A stretch of DNA of 64,000 nt from Ravibacter arvi. GTDB taxonomy: Bacteria > Bacteroidota > Bacteroidia > Cytophagales > Spirosomataceae. The stretch is taken from assembly GCF_039540405.1 (NCBI RefSeq), contig NZ_BAABEY010000026.1, forward strand, positions 62,001-126,000, in the 5' to 3' direction. Position numbers and translations under genes: made by a program. Shown piece by piece: positions 8,813 through 18,377 of the stretch (positions within the stretch are counted from its first letter, which is position 1; each line of letters starts with the position of its first letter). The notes beneath the pieces were generated by a model. That model had not been told where the DNA came from. It saw only the letters and a program-made list of their open reading frames with translations, and ran no database searches.

Positions 8813-10039
8813 TCAAGGATATTGTTTACTGGCTGAATGACTTTTTTGGGCAGGGAGGGCGGTATTTTTCCCTGATTTTCTCCTGATGGCGACCTCGTGT
8901 TCGGGACCTGTTACCTCAAAAACGTTGACACTTCTGAAGCTGAGCCGGGTTTCTTGTCCTCGGACCCTGATCTCCATGTAGTCACCGGCCGGTTTCCACC
9001 CCAGGCCGTCTCTGTTCATCTCGTAGCGGAGGAAGCCGGGAGTTTCGGATTCAAGACGTACCTTCGCGACCGCGCCGTTCAGCGTCACCGCAGAGCTGAT
9101 TACATTCGGCGTCCACTCGAGCGCCGTCCTGCTGTCTACGAGATGCATGTAGGGGGTATCATAAGCCCAGTGCTTTTTTCCCTCCCGTATCCAGGTGTTC
9201 CGGATCGAAAAAGTATCGGAGTAGTAGTTGCCGTGACTGATGTCGTTCCGGTTAGAGGGCCATCCTGTATACCGGTTGTTGCTGCGTTCCCAGCTAAGCC
9301 ATGTGTAGGATTGGACGAAGCTTTCAGCAGGCCGGTCGTACCTTTCACCCTGCCGGTTGAGGAGCCGGATCGATTGTGCGGCCTGCCGGCCCGGACCCTT
9401 TATCATCAGAATGTCGGCGCCACGGTTTTTTAGGTATTCGTCCCTGATTTCCAATGCCGAAAGGGGAATGCCATTTTTTTCGAAGTGATGGTCGTATTTG
9501 GCATCGGATACGAACCACTTGCCGTACGTATTGCTCCAGATTTCGTTGGTGCCGTGATGGACGTCCGGTCCGCCGCGGACACCCGGCCCGACACCCAGGC
9601 ACCGGGTGACATAGCCATGTGAATTCATGATGGCATTCTGAACGATCATGTAGTGTTCGCAGTGAAATCCCTGTCCGCCCGCTGCAAGGTCAAGTATCCG
9701 GTCTGCATGACCCTCGCCGGGATATTTCCCCTCAAAATCGCTGATGTTAATAGCTTTACTGATCCAGTTTCTCAGCCGCAGGATCCTGGAAAACTCATCA
9801 TCGTCTTCCCGGAACAGTGAGTCGAGCGAATACTTTTGGTTGAAAAAAATCCGGTTTACCGGGCTGACCTTTTCTGCATCCACAAAAACGGTATTCTCCC
9901 GTCTCGTCAACGATTCGCTTTCTGCAAGGTAATACTGCCTGCTGCAGCCCGGCGCAAGGAAGGAAAGGAAAACGATTATCCATCTGTGGGGGAGGTATGT
10001 GCGCGCCTTGCGCCAGGGTATTGACTTATTCCGGTTCAT
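8813..10039 (-). CDS. Transglutaminase-like lipoprotein
   Basis: 408 residues from ATG 10039, chosen because the signal peptide ends in the lipobox LAPGC; the open frame extends 16 codons further upstream. The centre holds a transglutaminase-type catalytic triad: Cys in GQGFHCEHYMIV, His in HHGTNEIW, and Asp in WFVSDAKYD. In bacteria this fold usually acts as a cysteine protease or amidase rather than a crosslinker. The C-terminal part is beta-rich. It sits directly after SusD and 5 bp before the esterase-like gene, which suggests that the PUL 1 substrate contains a peptide, for example a glycopeptide; that is inference. Confidence 0.75.
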   Translation of the reverse strand: MNRNKSIPWRKARTYLPHRWIIVFLSFLAPGCSRQYYLAESESLTRRENTVFVDAEKVSPVNRIFFNQKYSLDSLFREDDDEFSRILRLRNWISKAINISDFEGKYPGEGHADRILDLAAGGQGFHCEHYMIVQNAIMNSHGYVTRCLGVGPGVRGGPDVHHGTNEIWSNTYGKWFVSDAKYDHHFEKNGIPLSALEIRDEYLKNRGADILMIKGPGRQAAQSIRLLNRQGERYDRPAESFVQSYTWLSWERSNNRYTGWPSNRNDISHGNYYSDTFSIRNTWIREGKKHWAYDTPYMHLVDSRTALEWTPNVISSAVTLNGAVAKVRLESETPGFLRYEMNRDGLGWKPAGDYMEIRVRGQETRLSFRSVNVFEVTGPEHEVAIRRKSGKNTALPAQKSHSASKQYP

Positions 10040-10123
10040 TTTTAAATAGTTATCCGTGATATACTTGTGCGGTGCCGTGTCGTTCACGAACAGGTCAGAC
10101 TTCAGCGGGTCAGTTACAACGGA

Positions 10124-11689
10124 TTATTCCATAGAAGCAAGTTCGGGCGGGAACATTCCCTGGCGCGGGTGTCGGAACGGTAAACCGGGACGTTTGTCCC
10201 ACCAGATTCTGGACATGAATACGTCACCTTTTTCCAACCGTGCAGCGCTCTCTTCCGCGCGTTTGCCGTTCCGGAGGTATTCGCCGCTGGGGTAGGTGAG
10301 TCGCCGCGGAATCTGGCCTTCAGTGTCGCCCACAGCCTTCCCGACCCATATGACAGGGTAGCCGGTTCTGCGGTACTCTGCCCAGGCCTCCCTTGACTGG
10401 TAGTAGCCGGCGATCCATTTCTGTACGATAATTTCTTCGAGCTTTTGCTCGGGTTCAAAAGTGTTAAAAGCGTTGGTTCGCGAGAGTAGGTAATTTTCTG
10501 TCAGAGCGGGGTTTATATGGTACATTTCCATCGCCTGCCGGATTCCTTTTCCCAGCATTTCGGCTGCCGATTCGGTGGTAATGCCGGCCAGCGCGGCTTC
10601 TGCCCGTAGAAAACTCACCTCGGCAGCGGTCAGCAGCTTTATCTGGTAGCCGGCTGCATGGAATAGTGCGCCCAGGCTTGCCAGTTCTTCCTGCCGGTAG
10701 GATTCATCGGTATCTTCCTGATCGAGGTCGAGCGCCAGTGGCCGGCCCTTCCATCTCTTCCCGTTTTGCGGCTTCGGCGCCGCAGTGAGGTAAACCGGCA
10801 GGCGCGGGTCGTTCCGCAGAATCAGGTTATCTGCCATGGTGTTTGTGGCATACTTCGGCACCGTATTGCTGAGGTAGCTGTTGTACATGGGGTTGCGGTT
10901 CTCAGTATTGGCGGCCGCTTCTCCTTCGGTCGTTAATGCGGCATTAAACTCGTTCGCCGAAATAAGCGGTTTGCCGATAACGTCCCGAATGTGCTCGGAG
11001 GCAAGGTCGGGAGCGGCAAATCGCGCCCGGACGGCCAGCCGAAGCCGGAGCGAATTCGCGAAGCGCCGCCATTTGTCCGTACTGCCCTGGTAGATCAGGT
11101 CCGAAGGGCCGAAGCTCACCTGATTTTCAAGGATCGAAAGCTGATGTTCTGCTTCTTTGAGTTCCTTCAGCAGGTCCTTGTAAATATCTTCCTGCCTGTC
11201 ATAGGCGGGGTAGTTAATCACCTGGTTGACGTCGAGCGCTGCTTCGAAATAGGGGACGTCGCCATACAAGTCAGTCAGCTGGTGGAAAATCCAGGCCTTC
11301 ATGATCCGGGCAACAGCGTTCTTGCCGGCTGATTCGGGTTTGTCGCGGCTGAGTCGTATTACCTCACTGATATTGATCAGGTAAGTCCGGTAGAATTCGG
11401 TGAACGGATCGGCCCAGTCCCGTGCGCTTAGGGTAGCGGTAGCGGGATTGGAGTAATAGCCTGCGAACTCGGTGATGTAACCGGCGTCATAGGAGTCGAA
11501 AATAGCTTCCTTCTGCACCCGGGTCAACAGGTTATTGACGTTGACCAGGTTGGCGGTAACAGCAGACGGATTGGTGTTGATTTCGCTGAAATCAGCTGTG
11601 CAGGAAGGGGCGCCCGCTGCGACCATTGCGAGGGCGAAAAAGCTCGTATACCGGTAGAAGGTTTGCATACAGGAATGTCTTTTGGTCAT
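10124..11689 (-). CDS. SusD/RagB-family nutrient-binding lipoprotein (PUL 1)
   Basis: 521 residues of the SusD-like type recognised by FSEINTNPSAVT close after the lipidated Cys (GAPSC). It should sit on the outer membrane as the lid of the SusC transporter encoded 11 bp upstream. Tetratricopeptide-like helices are visible (ISEVIRLSRDKPES, ARIMKAWIFHQLTDLYGDVP). A second in-frame ATG at 11668 gives a tighter signal peptide (MQTFYRYTSFFALAMVAA) and may be the true start. The ligand cannot be read directly; downstream enzymes suggest an N-acetylhexosamine-containing substrate. Confidence 0.9.
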   Translation of the reverse strand: MTKRHSCMQTFYRYTSFFALAMVAAGAPSCTADFSEINTNPSAVTANLVNVNNLLTRVQKEAIFDSYDAGYITEFAGYYSNPATATLSARDWADPFTEFYRTYLINISEVIRLSRDKPESAGKNAVARIMKAWIFHQLTDLYGDVPYFEAALDVNQVINYPAYDRQEDIYKDLLKELKEAEHQLSILENQVSFGPSDLIYQGSTDKWRRFANSLRLRLAVRARFAAPDLASEHIRDVIGKPLISANEFNAALTTEGEAAANTENRNPMYNSYLSNTVPKYATNTMADNLILRNDPRLPVYLTAAPKPQNGKRWKGRPLALDLDQEDTDESYRQEELASLGALFHAAGYQIKLLTAAEVSFLRAEAALAGITTESAAEMLGKGIRQAMEMYHINPALTENYLLSRTNAFNTFEPEQKLEEIIVQKWIAGYYQSREAWAEYRRTGYPVIWVGKAVGDTEGQIPRRLTYPSGEYLRNGKRAEESAARLEKGDVFMSRIWWDKRPGLPFRHPRQGMFPPELASME

Positions 11690-11700
11690 TTCAATAGGGG

Positions 11701-14700
11701 TCAGAAAGAAAGCGATAGATTGAAGCCGAGGCTCCTGGTGGTGGGTAGCGAGTGGGCCTGGATCCCCTGGGCGGCGGTAGAGCTGTTAGTGGCCGATTCG
11801 GGACTGACACCCATCATTCTGAATTGCGGATCACGGTAGAAATAGGCCAGGTTTCTGGCTACAGCGGAAAGTTTGACCGATCTGAACGGTGTCCGGGTCG
11901 TCAGTTTGGAGGGGAAGGTATATCCGAGCGTAATTTCCCGCAGTGAAACATAGCTTGCGTCAATGACGAACTCTTCTCCCATATTGGACCATGCGCGCGG
12001 CGCATAGTAATTCTGGGGGGTAACCGGTATGTTGTTTTCCATATAGCTTCCGTCCGGTTTGAGGATAACGCCGTCTATGAGCATTTCGAGCCCGTCGCCG
12101 CGTTCCTGCGTAAATTTCCCGGTACCGTTCGCCATTTCGTTGTACTTGGTGTAGGAGAAAACCTGCCCGCCTTTCCGGATGTCGACCAGTGCGCTGAGCG
12201 TAACGCCCTTATAAAAGAACTCGTTGGTCAGACCGCCAAGCAGATCGGGCTGGATGTTCCCCAGTATGGCCTTTTCGGTCGTACGCTGGAGCCTTCCGGC
12301 ATCCGTGAGAAGGAGCCGGCCTTCATCGTTCCGCAGATATTTGTAGCCGACGATGTTCCCGTAGGGTTGGCCCGGTCGGGCTTCGATATTGGCATACGTT
12401 TGTGTAATGAGCGAAATGGATTCCACGCCGTCATAGAGCTCGATTACCTTGGATTTGTTTTGGGAAAGGTTAATGATCGTATTCCAGCTGAAGCCGTTGG
12501 GGTTGGAAAAAGGTTTGAGTGTCAGAAGGAGCTCAAATCCTTTGTTGCTGATATTCCCGGCGTTGATCACCCGGTCGCTGAACCCGGTGGTTGCCGACAA
12601 GGGGAGGGGAACAATCTGGTTTTTGGTTTCGGAATAGTAATAGGTAAAGTCGACGCCTACTCTGTTGGCGAAAAAGCGGAGGTCTGCGCCCAGTTCATAG
12701 GAGGTCTTCAGCTCATTTTTCAGGTTGAGCAGCGGGATCCTGGAGCTGATCTGAGCGAATTTCTGGTCGGCGAAAGCCGCGTTCAGAAGCGTATAGCCGG
12801 CTGTCGTCTGGAAAGGATTGGCATCCCTTCCCGCCTGGGCATAGGATACCCGGATTTTTCCAAAAGACAGGGGCCGGAAGTTCAGATCGGCTGCCTCCGA
12901 AAAAACGAAACTAAGGTTCGTGGAGGGGTAAAAAAAAGAGCGGTTGTCGATACCCAGCGTAGAGGACCAGTCATTTCGGCCCGTTACATCCAGGAACAGC
13001 ACGTCTTTGTATGCGATTTGCCCCATTGCATAGAGAGAATGCATTCTTTTGCGGGTAATGCCGCTTCTGGGTACTACGTTGCCGGCGTTGCTGATATGAT
13101 ACACGTTGTCGAGAATCAGGTTCGTGCCGGTGAAACCGGTGACTGACTGGTAGCGATCAAGCCGGTTGCCGCCTACGGAAAAGCTGCCGCTAAGCACGCC
13201 GTTCATTTTGCCGGAGGCAGTCAGCAGGAAGTCACTGTTGTCTTCCCGTGCTTTCCAGTCGGCCGATTTGATTTGCCCGCGTATGGTGGAGGCTCCTGTT
13301 GTACCTATGCCGATACGTTCATTTCTGACATCGCCGTAGAAATCCGTACCGGTCCTGGCCTGGAAGTCCAGCCAAGGTGTGATCTGGTACCGGAGTTTGA
13401 TGTATCCCATCATCCGGTCTCTTTTGTCGTCGCTCAGGAATTCGTTGGCAATCCAGTAGGGGTTATGCGGAGCTCTCACAATGTAGTTGATCATCGAACC
13501 ATCTGCCCGCTTGTAGTTCCTGAGCCAGTCCAGGTCCACGAACCTTGAAAGCAGGTTGAGCGCGATAGCAGGGTTCCCGGAGCTGGTCGTGTAGCCGAGT
13601 TCCGGGCGGTTGGTGCCTTCCTGCCGGACATAGTTGACCCGGCCTTCGATGTTCAGTTTGTTTGAAATCGCAGAACTGAAGTTAAGGTTGATGGTCTGGC
13701 GGTTGTAGGAGCTTGTAGGGAGTATGTGACGGTTGTGCAGGTCGGAAACCGACAGGCGGACGGAGGTGTTTTTGTCTCCTCCGCTTACGGCGATGGTATT
13801 GGTAAAGGTCTGGCCTACGCGGTAAAACTCGCGGATGTTGTCGTCAGGTTGCGGGTTGTAGGCGACGGGGCCGAATTCGGGCATTCCGGCCATGACGATC
13901 ATGCGGCCATCCATTTTTCCGCCCCAGTGGTCATACATCGAATTGGTCCACAAGGGGTATTCCACACCGTTCTGGGTAGTAGTACCGAAAGAGCTGTAAG
14001 TGCCTCCATAGCCCCCTCCCCAGACATTCTGGTATCGGGGTAGAACGTTAGGTGTTTCAAAGGTGGCATTGCTGTTGAAGTCGACTCCGATGCCTTTCTT
14101 TTTCGTGCCTTTTTTCGTCGTGATCAGGATAACCCCGTTTGCCCCGCGGGCCCCATACAGCGCGGCTGCGCTGGGGCCTTTCAGGACGGTCATGCTCTCT
14201 ACGTCGTCGGGATTGATATTACCGACGCCGTCGCCGAAGTCACGACCACCGGCCGGTGAAGCTGCGTCCAGCGTCTGGTTGTCAATCGGTACGCCATCTA
14301 CTACGTAAAGAGGCTGGTTATCACCGGTCAGCGAGCTCGCGCCACGGATCACGACATAGCTGGATCCGCCGGGCCCTGACGAGGAGGAGTTGACATGGAG
14401 GCCTGCAACCCTGCCTTTCAGCGAGTTGGCGATATTGGATTCCCGGGCTTCCGTCAGGTCGCTTCCCTTGATTTCCTGCGCCGAATAACCCAGGGCTTTT
14501 TTATCCCTTTCGATCCCCAGGGCGGTAACGACTACCTCGGTGAGTGTTTTTACATCTACTTTGAGCGTGACCTCAAGCGAGGAGCTGTTTCCGGCCACTA
14601 ATTCCTGCGGGAGATAGCCGACGAAAGAAAAAACCAGTACATCGCCGGTATTAACAGCCGGAAGTGAAAAAATACCCTCCGCATCGGAGATTGTGCCTTG

Positions 14701-15264
14701 CTGCGTACCCTTTAACAGGATGCTTACCCCGGGAAGCGGCTCTCCGTTTTCGTCGGTTACTTTTCCCCGGATTTCCCTGCCGGCTGCGTAAGCCGACGGC
14801 CCGTCGTTATTTTCCGCACCGGAGCGGGAGAGCGGGCCGGCCGGCTCAGGGATGTTCGCGAAAGCCTCCTGTCCGGCCGGGAAAGGGACGGGGAGGGCGG
14901 AAGTTCCTTCCTGGTCCTTTCCCGCTTTCGTGATAACGTAGACCCCTTCACCGACTTTTTTGAAACTGAGATGATAGGGCTGGAGAATACGGGTAAGATT
15001 TTGTTCCAGTGTAGCATTGCCGGAGAGCCGCGTGCCCGCCGCCGGGTGATTGACCAGCTTATCCTCGAAAAGGATATTGACCTTGTGTTTGTTCCTGAGA
15101 AGGATGAGCAGGTCTCTTAACGTAGCGGCATATTCGCCGGCAGGCTGGAGGGGTGGAAACTCCCCGCGGATGTTGCCAGGTGCTGTTGCAGCGCCTGACA
15201 TAGAAGTGAGGGTGAGAATAGTTGCCAATAAACTATTCCGAGTTACTTGTAAAAAGTATCCCAT
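11701..15264 (-). CDS. SusC/RagA TonB-dependent receptor with STN domain (PUL 1)
   Basis: 1187 residues. After the signal peptide comes an STN domain (about residues 45-110, LRDLLILLRNKHKVNILFED), then a carboxypeptidase-regulatory-like beta domain (GKVTDENGEPLPGVSILLKG), a plug with VESMTVLKGPSAAALYGARG and a 22-strand barrel ending in ...FNLSLSF. The STN domain couples ligand uptake to the FecR anti-sigma factor encoded 27 bp upstream. The region between STN and the beta domain is longer than usual (about 60 residues, Pro/Gly/Ala-rich). It exports nothing and should import oligomers through the outer membrane with SusD. Confidence 0.93.
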   Translation of the reverse strand: MGYFLQVTRNSLLATILTLTSMSGAATAPGNIRGEFPPLQPAGEYAATLRDLLILLRNKHKVNILFEDKLVNHPAAGTRLSGNATLEQNLTRILQPYHLSFKKVGEGVYVITKAGKDQEGTSALPVPFPAGQEAFANIPEPAGPLSRSGAENNDGPSAYAAGREIRGKVTDENGEPLPGVSILLKGTQQGTISDAEGIFSLPAVNTGDVLVFSFVGYLPQELVAGNSSSLEVTLKVDVKTLTEVVVTALGIERDKKALGYSAQEIKGSDLTEARESNIANSLKGRVAGLHVNSSSSGPGGSSYVVIRGASSLTGDNQPLYVVDGVPIDNQTLDAASPAGGRDFGDGVGNINPDDVESMTVLKGPSAAALYGARGANGVILITTKKGTKKKGIGVDFNSNATFETPNVLPRYQNVWGGGYGGTYSSFGTTTQNGVEYPLWTNSMYDHWGGKMDGRMIVMAGMPEFGPVAYNPQPDDNIREFYRVGQTFTNTIAVSGGDKNTSVRLSVSDLHNRHILPTSSYNRQTINLNFSSAISNKLNIEGRVNYVRQEGTNRPELGYTTSSGNPAIALNLLSRFVDLDWLRNYKRADGSMINYIVRAPHNPYWIANEFLSDDKRDRMMGYIKLRYQITPWLDFQARTGTDFYGDVRNERIGIGTTGASTIRGQIKSADWKAREDNSDFLLTASGKMNGVLSGSFSVGGNRLDRYQSVTGFTGTNLILDNVYHISNAGNVVPRSGITRKRMHSLYAMGQIAYKDVLFLDVTGRNDWSSTLGIDNRSFFYPSTNLSFVFSEAADLNFRPLSFGKIRVSYAQAGRDANPFQTTAGYTLLNAAFADQKFAQISSRIPLLNLKNELKTSYELGADLRFFANRVGVDFTYYYSETKNQIVPLPLSATTGFSDRVINAGNISNKGFELLLTLKPFSNPNGFSWNTIINLSQNKSKVIELYDGVESISLITQTYANIEARPGQPYGNIVGYKYLRNDEGRLLLTDAGRLQRTTEKAILGNIQPDLLGGLTNEFFYKGVTLSALVDIRKGGQVFSYTKYNEMANGTGKFTQERGDGLEMLIDGVILKPDGSYMENNIPVTPQNYYAPRAWSNMGEEFVIDASYVSLREITLGYTFPSKLTTRTPFRSVKLSAVARNLAYFYRDPQFRMMGVSPESATNSSTAAQGIQAHSLPTTRSLGFNLSLSF

Positions 15265-15291
15265 GCGATGTAAGGGTTTAGAAAGGATCAG

Positions 15292-16287
15292 TTAGTTTTC
15301 AAAGATTATTTTGTCGTCTTCACGGAGAAAATGGATGGCAAACATATCAGAAACGAGTTCCAATGCGGTTTCGGCGTTTTGAATCGGCAACATGCCGGTT
15401 GCAGTCCTGGTGCCCAGCTCCGGCTCCTTCAGTTCTACCCGGAAGCCGTAGATTTCTTCGAGAATGGCGGAGATCTCCAGCAGTGAGGTTCTGTCTAGCG
15501 TAATCATATGCTCTTTCCAGGAAGAAACGTGTTCGGGTCGGGAGGTGTGCGACCGGCTCAGTTCGCCCGCCGTATTGATTGATACGATATCTCCGGGGGC
15601 CATGATAATGTCGGGGTCGGCCCGTTTCCGGTTGGCCTGTAGAGCCACCTTCCCACTCCTGAGGGTCACTTGTGACCCTCTCGGCCGCGCAAATACGGTA
15701 AATGCAGTTCCCAGTACCGTGACTTTCAGGCCCGTGCTGGTCGATACTACGAATAGCTTCCGGTCGGGTGTCCGGCTGATCTCGAAATCCGCTTCTCCGG
15801 ATAAGGAGACTTCGCGTTGGCCCCGACCGAAGCCAAACCGGGCGTACCTGATAGAGGAATTGGCATTCAAAGAGACTTGTGACCCATCGGGCAGCACTGT
15901 GTGCTTCGTTTCACCATATGTTGCCTGCACGGTCGTATAAAGAATGGTATCACGCATCAGGTAGAGCGATATCCCTAATGCGCTCAGGAGAACAAAAGCG
16001 GCGGCTATGCGGAACCCTCTGCTGTACCAGGGACCGGTGTTTCCCGGCGGGAGAGCTGATTCAGCGGGGACGGGCCGGTAGGTTACCCGGTGCTCGGTAC
16101 GTGCATAAGCGTTCTGCCAGGAAGCTGGGGCTTGCAGATGATCGAGCTCCCATTTGTGCAGCCAACTGTAGTATTGATCATGATGGGACGGATCTTCCAG
16201 CCAGACGTTGATGGCCTGTTTCTGAAGTGGCGTGGCCCGTCCGGAGAAATAGTCAAATACAGCGTTCCTGATATCCGATTCTTCCAT
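15292..16287 (-). CDS. FecR-type anti-sigma factor (PUL 1)
   Basis: 331 residues. The N-terminal cytoplasmic anti-sigma region has a helical sequence with WLEDPSHHDQYYSWL. One transmembrane helix lies near residues 95-115 (IAAAFVLLSALGISLYLM), followed by the periplasmic FecR domain (TVLPDGSQVSLNANSSIRY, VTVLGTAFTVFAR) and a C-terminal DUF4974-like domain (ISAILEEIYGFRVEL). It should hold the sigma factor encoded 34 bp upstream until the STN domain of SusC signals ligand. Confidence 0.92.
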   Translation of the reverse strand: MEESDIRNAVFDYFSGRATPLQKQAINVWLEDPSHHDQYYSWLHKWELDHLQAPASWQNAYARTEHRVTYRPVPAESALPPGNTGPWYSRGFRIAAAFVLLSALGISLYLMRDTILYTTVQATYGETKHTVLPDGSQVSLNANSSIRYARFGFGRGQREVSLSGEADFEISRTPDRKLFVVSTSTGLKVTVLGTAFTVFARPRGSQVTLRSGKVALQANRKRADPDIIMAPGDIVSINTAGELSRSHTSRPEHVSSWKEHMITLDRTSLLEISAILEEIYGFRVELKEPELGTRTATGMLPIQNAETALELVSDMFAIHFLREDDKIIFEN

Positions 16288-16321
16288 TAAGCTGATTTTC
16301 AGTGTTGTTGCATAATAAAAT

Positions 16322-16975
16322 TTACTGGCTGAGCCATGAGAAAAGAACCAGTGTGCCCGAGATGACTTTTCTCAGCTGGCTCAGTGCCTTGGCGAGATGT
16401 GCCTCCACCGTTTTGATCGAGAGATCCAGGTTGGCCGCGATTTCTTTGTTTTTTTTCCCATCAAACCTGCTCAACAGGAAGACCCGCTGGCACTGAGGCG
16501 GTAACTCAAGTATGGCGCGGTCAATACGCTGGTGCAGTTCATCGTATTCCATGATCGATTCGGGGCTGTTTTCGGCTGAAATATGCTCGGAAGACTCCGG
16601 ACCGGTCATATTCCTTTCCTCCTTCAGTTCGTACCGCACATAGCTATAGGCCCTGTTTCGTACGGCCGCATACAGGTAGGTCCGGTAGGTCGTTTGAATC
16701 GAACTGTAGCTGTCGCTTTTCCAGAAGTCATGGAAGACATCACACACAATATCTTCCGCTTTCTCCTTCGAGTATACAAACCGCAGCGCATGGCTGTACA
16801 AAGCCTGATAATACAGCCGGAACAACATTTCGAATCCTTTGCTGGTTGATTCGTCAAAGGCTATCCGGATGATCTGGTCGTTGTCGATCACCCTGGCAGA
16901 CGCATCGTGCTCCCGGAGAGTATCCTCCTTCCCGGTAGATTTTTCTTGTCTGGTAAGAAATGCTCCTTTACGCAT
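16322..16975 (-). CDS. ECF RNA polymerase sigma-70 factor (PUL 1)
   Basis: 217 residues. Region 2 is visible as FRLYYQALYSHALRFVYSKE with AEDIVCDVFHDFW, and region 4 as LPPQCQRVFLLSRFDGKKNK followed by an EIAANLDLSIKTVEAHLAKAL helix-turn-helix. It is of the Bacteroidota type that pairs with FecR and drives SusC/SusD operons. A non-conserved basic N-terminal extension of about 40 residues precedes region 2, so a later start is possible. It is the first gene of the PUL 1 operon. Upstream lies a 560-bp stretch of repeats with no gene. Confidence 0.93.
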   Translation of the reverse strand: MRKGAFLTRQEKSTGKEDTLREHDASARVIDNDQIIRIAFDESTSKGFEMLFRLYYQALYSHALRFVYSKEKAEDIVCDVFHDFWKSDSYSSIQTTYRTYLYAAVRNRAYSYVRYELKEERNMTGPESSEHISAENSPESIMEYDELHQRIDRAILELPPQCQRVFLLSRFDGKKNKEIAANLDLSIKTVEAHLAKALSQLRKVISGTLVLFSWLSQ

Positions 16976-17155
16976 TTGCGATAGCTGGTAAGACTTTACA
17001 CTAGGGTGACATAAATTATTTGCTTTACCCTTAGTCGCCTGAAGGAAAATTGCAAAAAAAACTTCGGAACATTCTGGGGGTAGTGCTGCACCGGGGAAGC
17101 GTTACCCTTTTTGTGCATCACTGCAGCGTAGGAAAAAAGCGGGGGATAGTAGAAC

Positions 17156-17208
17156 TGTCATCCCGAGAAAGAAGTTTTTTGTGAAAACACCTTGTAGCGG
17201 AGATGACA
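17156..17208. repeat. Short palindromic repeat, TGTCATC...GATGACA
   Basis: A 53-bp unit with perfect 7-bp inverted ends (17156-17162 and 17202-17208) and an inner GTTTT/AAAAC pair. A degenerate copy occurs at 25780-25831 next to the tandem array, with the same following sequence (ATGTTGTCAATGGAAGTCAATA), so both loci share one composite repeat. REP- or MITE-like; no coding content. Confidence 0.7.
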
Positions 17209-17259
17209 AATAGATGTTGTCAATGGAAGTCAATAATAGCCGGAGGCTACCACCCGGAG

Positions 17260-17418
17260 GGTCATCCTGAAGCGGAGCGCAGCGGAGTCGAAGGATCTCC
17301 TGTAGCAAGAAAAAAGTCCTCTGAAAGGGATTGGGTACAGGGAGCGGGAGATCCCTCCACTGCGGTCGGGATGACCCTCCGGTTGGTGCGGCTCCAAACC
17401 TGTTGTTGTCAATGGTAG
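17260..17418. repeat. Single copy of the 173-bp-array hairpin repeat
   Basis: This is almost identical to the units at 25883-26500. It has a left arm GGTCATCCTGAAG..., an inner block rich in GGATCTCC, and a right arm ...GGTCGGGATGACC ending at 17376, so the 117-bp core folds as a long imperfect hairpin. The tail CCAAACCTGTTGTTGTCAATGGTAG is also shared. With the 53-bp palindrome it fills most of the gene-free stretch 16976-17534. The rest of that gap holds a second small hairpin near 17485-17515 (GAAATCC CTCGC GGATTTC). Confidence 0.85.
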
Positions 17419-17534
17419 AAATTTCGCGGGTGGCAAGGCGCAAGTATAGTTCCGGAACTCCGGGAGTGAGGGATTTCCCGGGCCTGCCCTGAAATCCCTC
17501 GCGGATTTCAGGCTAGGCCTGGAAAAGTAATCGT

Positions 17535-18365
17535 TCAGGAAACGATGAAGGGACCGACAATGGCCAGCACCTGCTGTTTTGTAAGCGGTTCGTCAAAAGC
17601 TTCCGAGGCTGCTGCCGCTGAAATTGCCATTCCGTTGATATTAACGACTTCAAGTGTGGCTTGTTTGGTATTTTCTTCTCCGTCGTACACCGGCTGTACC
17701 GCAGCCCCGATACCACTTTCTTTACCTGTAATCCAGGGTTTAAGGGTCGCAGCATGACCGGCATTTCTTCGCATGTAGCGAATATGGGCAGCATGCCGTG
17801 CTTCCACAGAATGGATGTTCAATGCCGCTTCGAGCAAATCTCCTCCACCCGTAATCTCGCCGGCCCGGCCTTTATACGCCCGTACGCCTGTATCCTCAAA
17901 GGCCTGGGCAACGGCGAGAAATGTGGTATAATCAGAAAAAACATTCGGGAAAGTCCCTCCGGCAGTGAAGTCGAAAACCGGTGCACTTACAGGCGTGGCG
18001 TTCATGGATTTTATAGTATCCTCCAGGAGTTTAACATGGGCCGCTTCGTGAGCCCCGATCAGTTTGATCGCCCCTCGCGCCGGTTCAGTGGGAATCAACG
18101 AGGAAGCTGCTTCGTTGGCCTTTTTGTAAAATGCAGCCTCCAGGTGTTCCAGCGTAAGCGCATAATTCAGGATTTCGACCACGGTGTCGTTGGTTTTTCC
18201 GTAGGCGCGCTGGAATACACCGCTCATTAAAAGCGGAAAAGAAGCAAACGTGATTTTTTTTCCGGTATCCCGGAAAGAGCGCATCAGGCTGCGGCGGGTA
18301 TCGATACGGTCAAAAAAGTCGCCGTCATGGCCCGCGATTTCGTTGATTATATGCAGGATATTCAT
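17535..18365 (-). CDS. Ferritin-like domain protein A
   Basis: 276 residues. The ferritin-like four-helix signature is visible as ILNYALTLEHLEAAFYKKA (helix A with Glu) and GAHEAAHVKLLEDTI (EAAH), then FLAVAQAFEDTGVRAYKG and NIHSVEARHAAHIRYM (EARH). These Glu/His spacings are the usual di-metal set of the PF13668-type ferritin-like proteins. An internal hydrophobic stretch (ITFASFPLLMSGVFQ) near residue 40 may be a Tat/Sec-like signal after DTRRSLMRSF. It is encoded 12 bp after the related gene 18378-19079 and likely co-transcribed. The physiological role (metal storage, peroxide handling or oxidase) is not known. Confidence 0.8.
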   Translation of the reverse strand: MNILHIINEIAGHDGDFFDRIDTRRSLMRSFRDTGKKITFASFPLLMSGVFQRAYGKTNDTVVEILNYALTLEHLEAAFYKKANEAASSLIPTEPARGAIKLIGAHEAAHVKLLEDTIKSMNATPVSAPVFDFTAGGTFPNVFSDYTTFLAVAQAFEDTGVRAYKGRAGEITGGGDLLEAALNIHSVEARHAAHIRYMRRNAGHAATLKPWITGKESGIGAAVQPVYDGEENTKQATLEVVNINGMAISAAAASEAFDEPLTKQQVLAIVGPFIVS

Positions 18366-18377
18366 AGGAATTTGTGT

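Noticed and set aside
12367..13146. A 259-codon open frame on the + strand.
   Set aside because: Fully antisense to the PUL 1 SusC gene, with no start context or motif.
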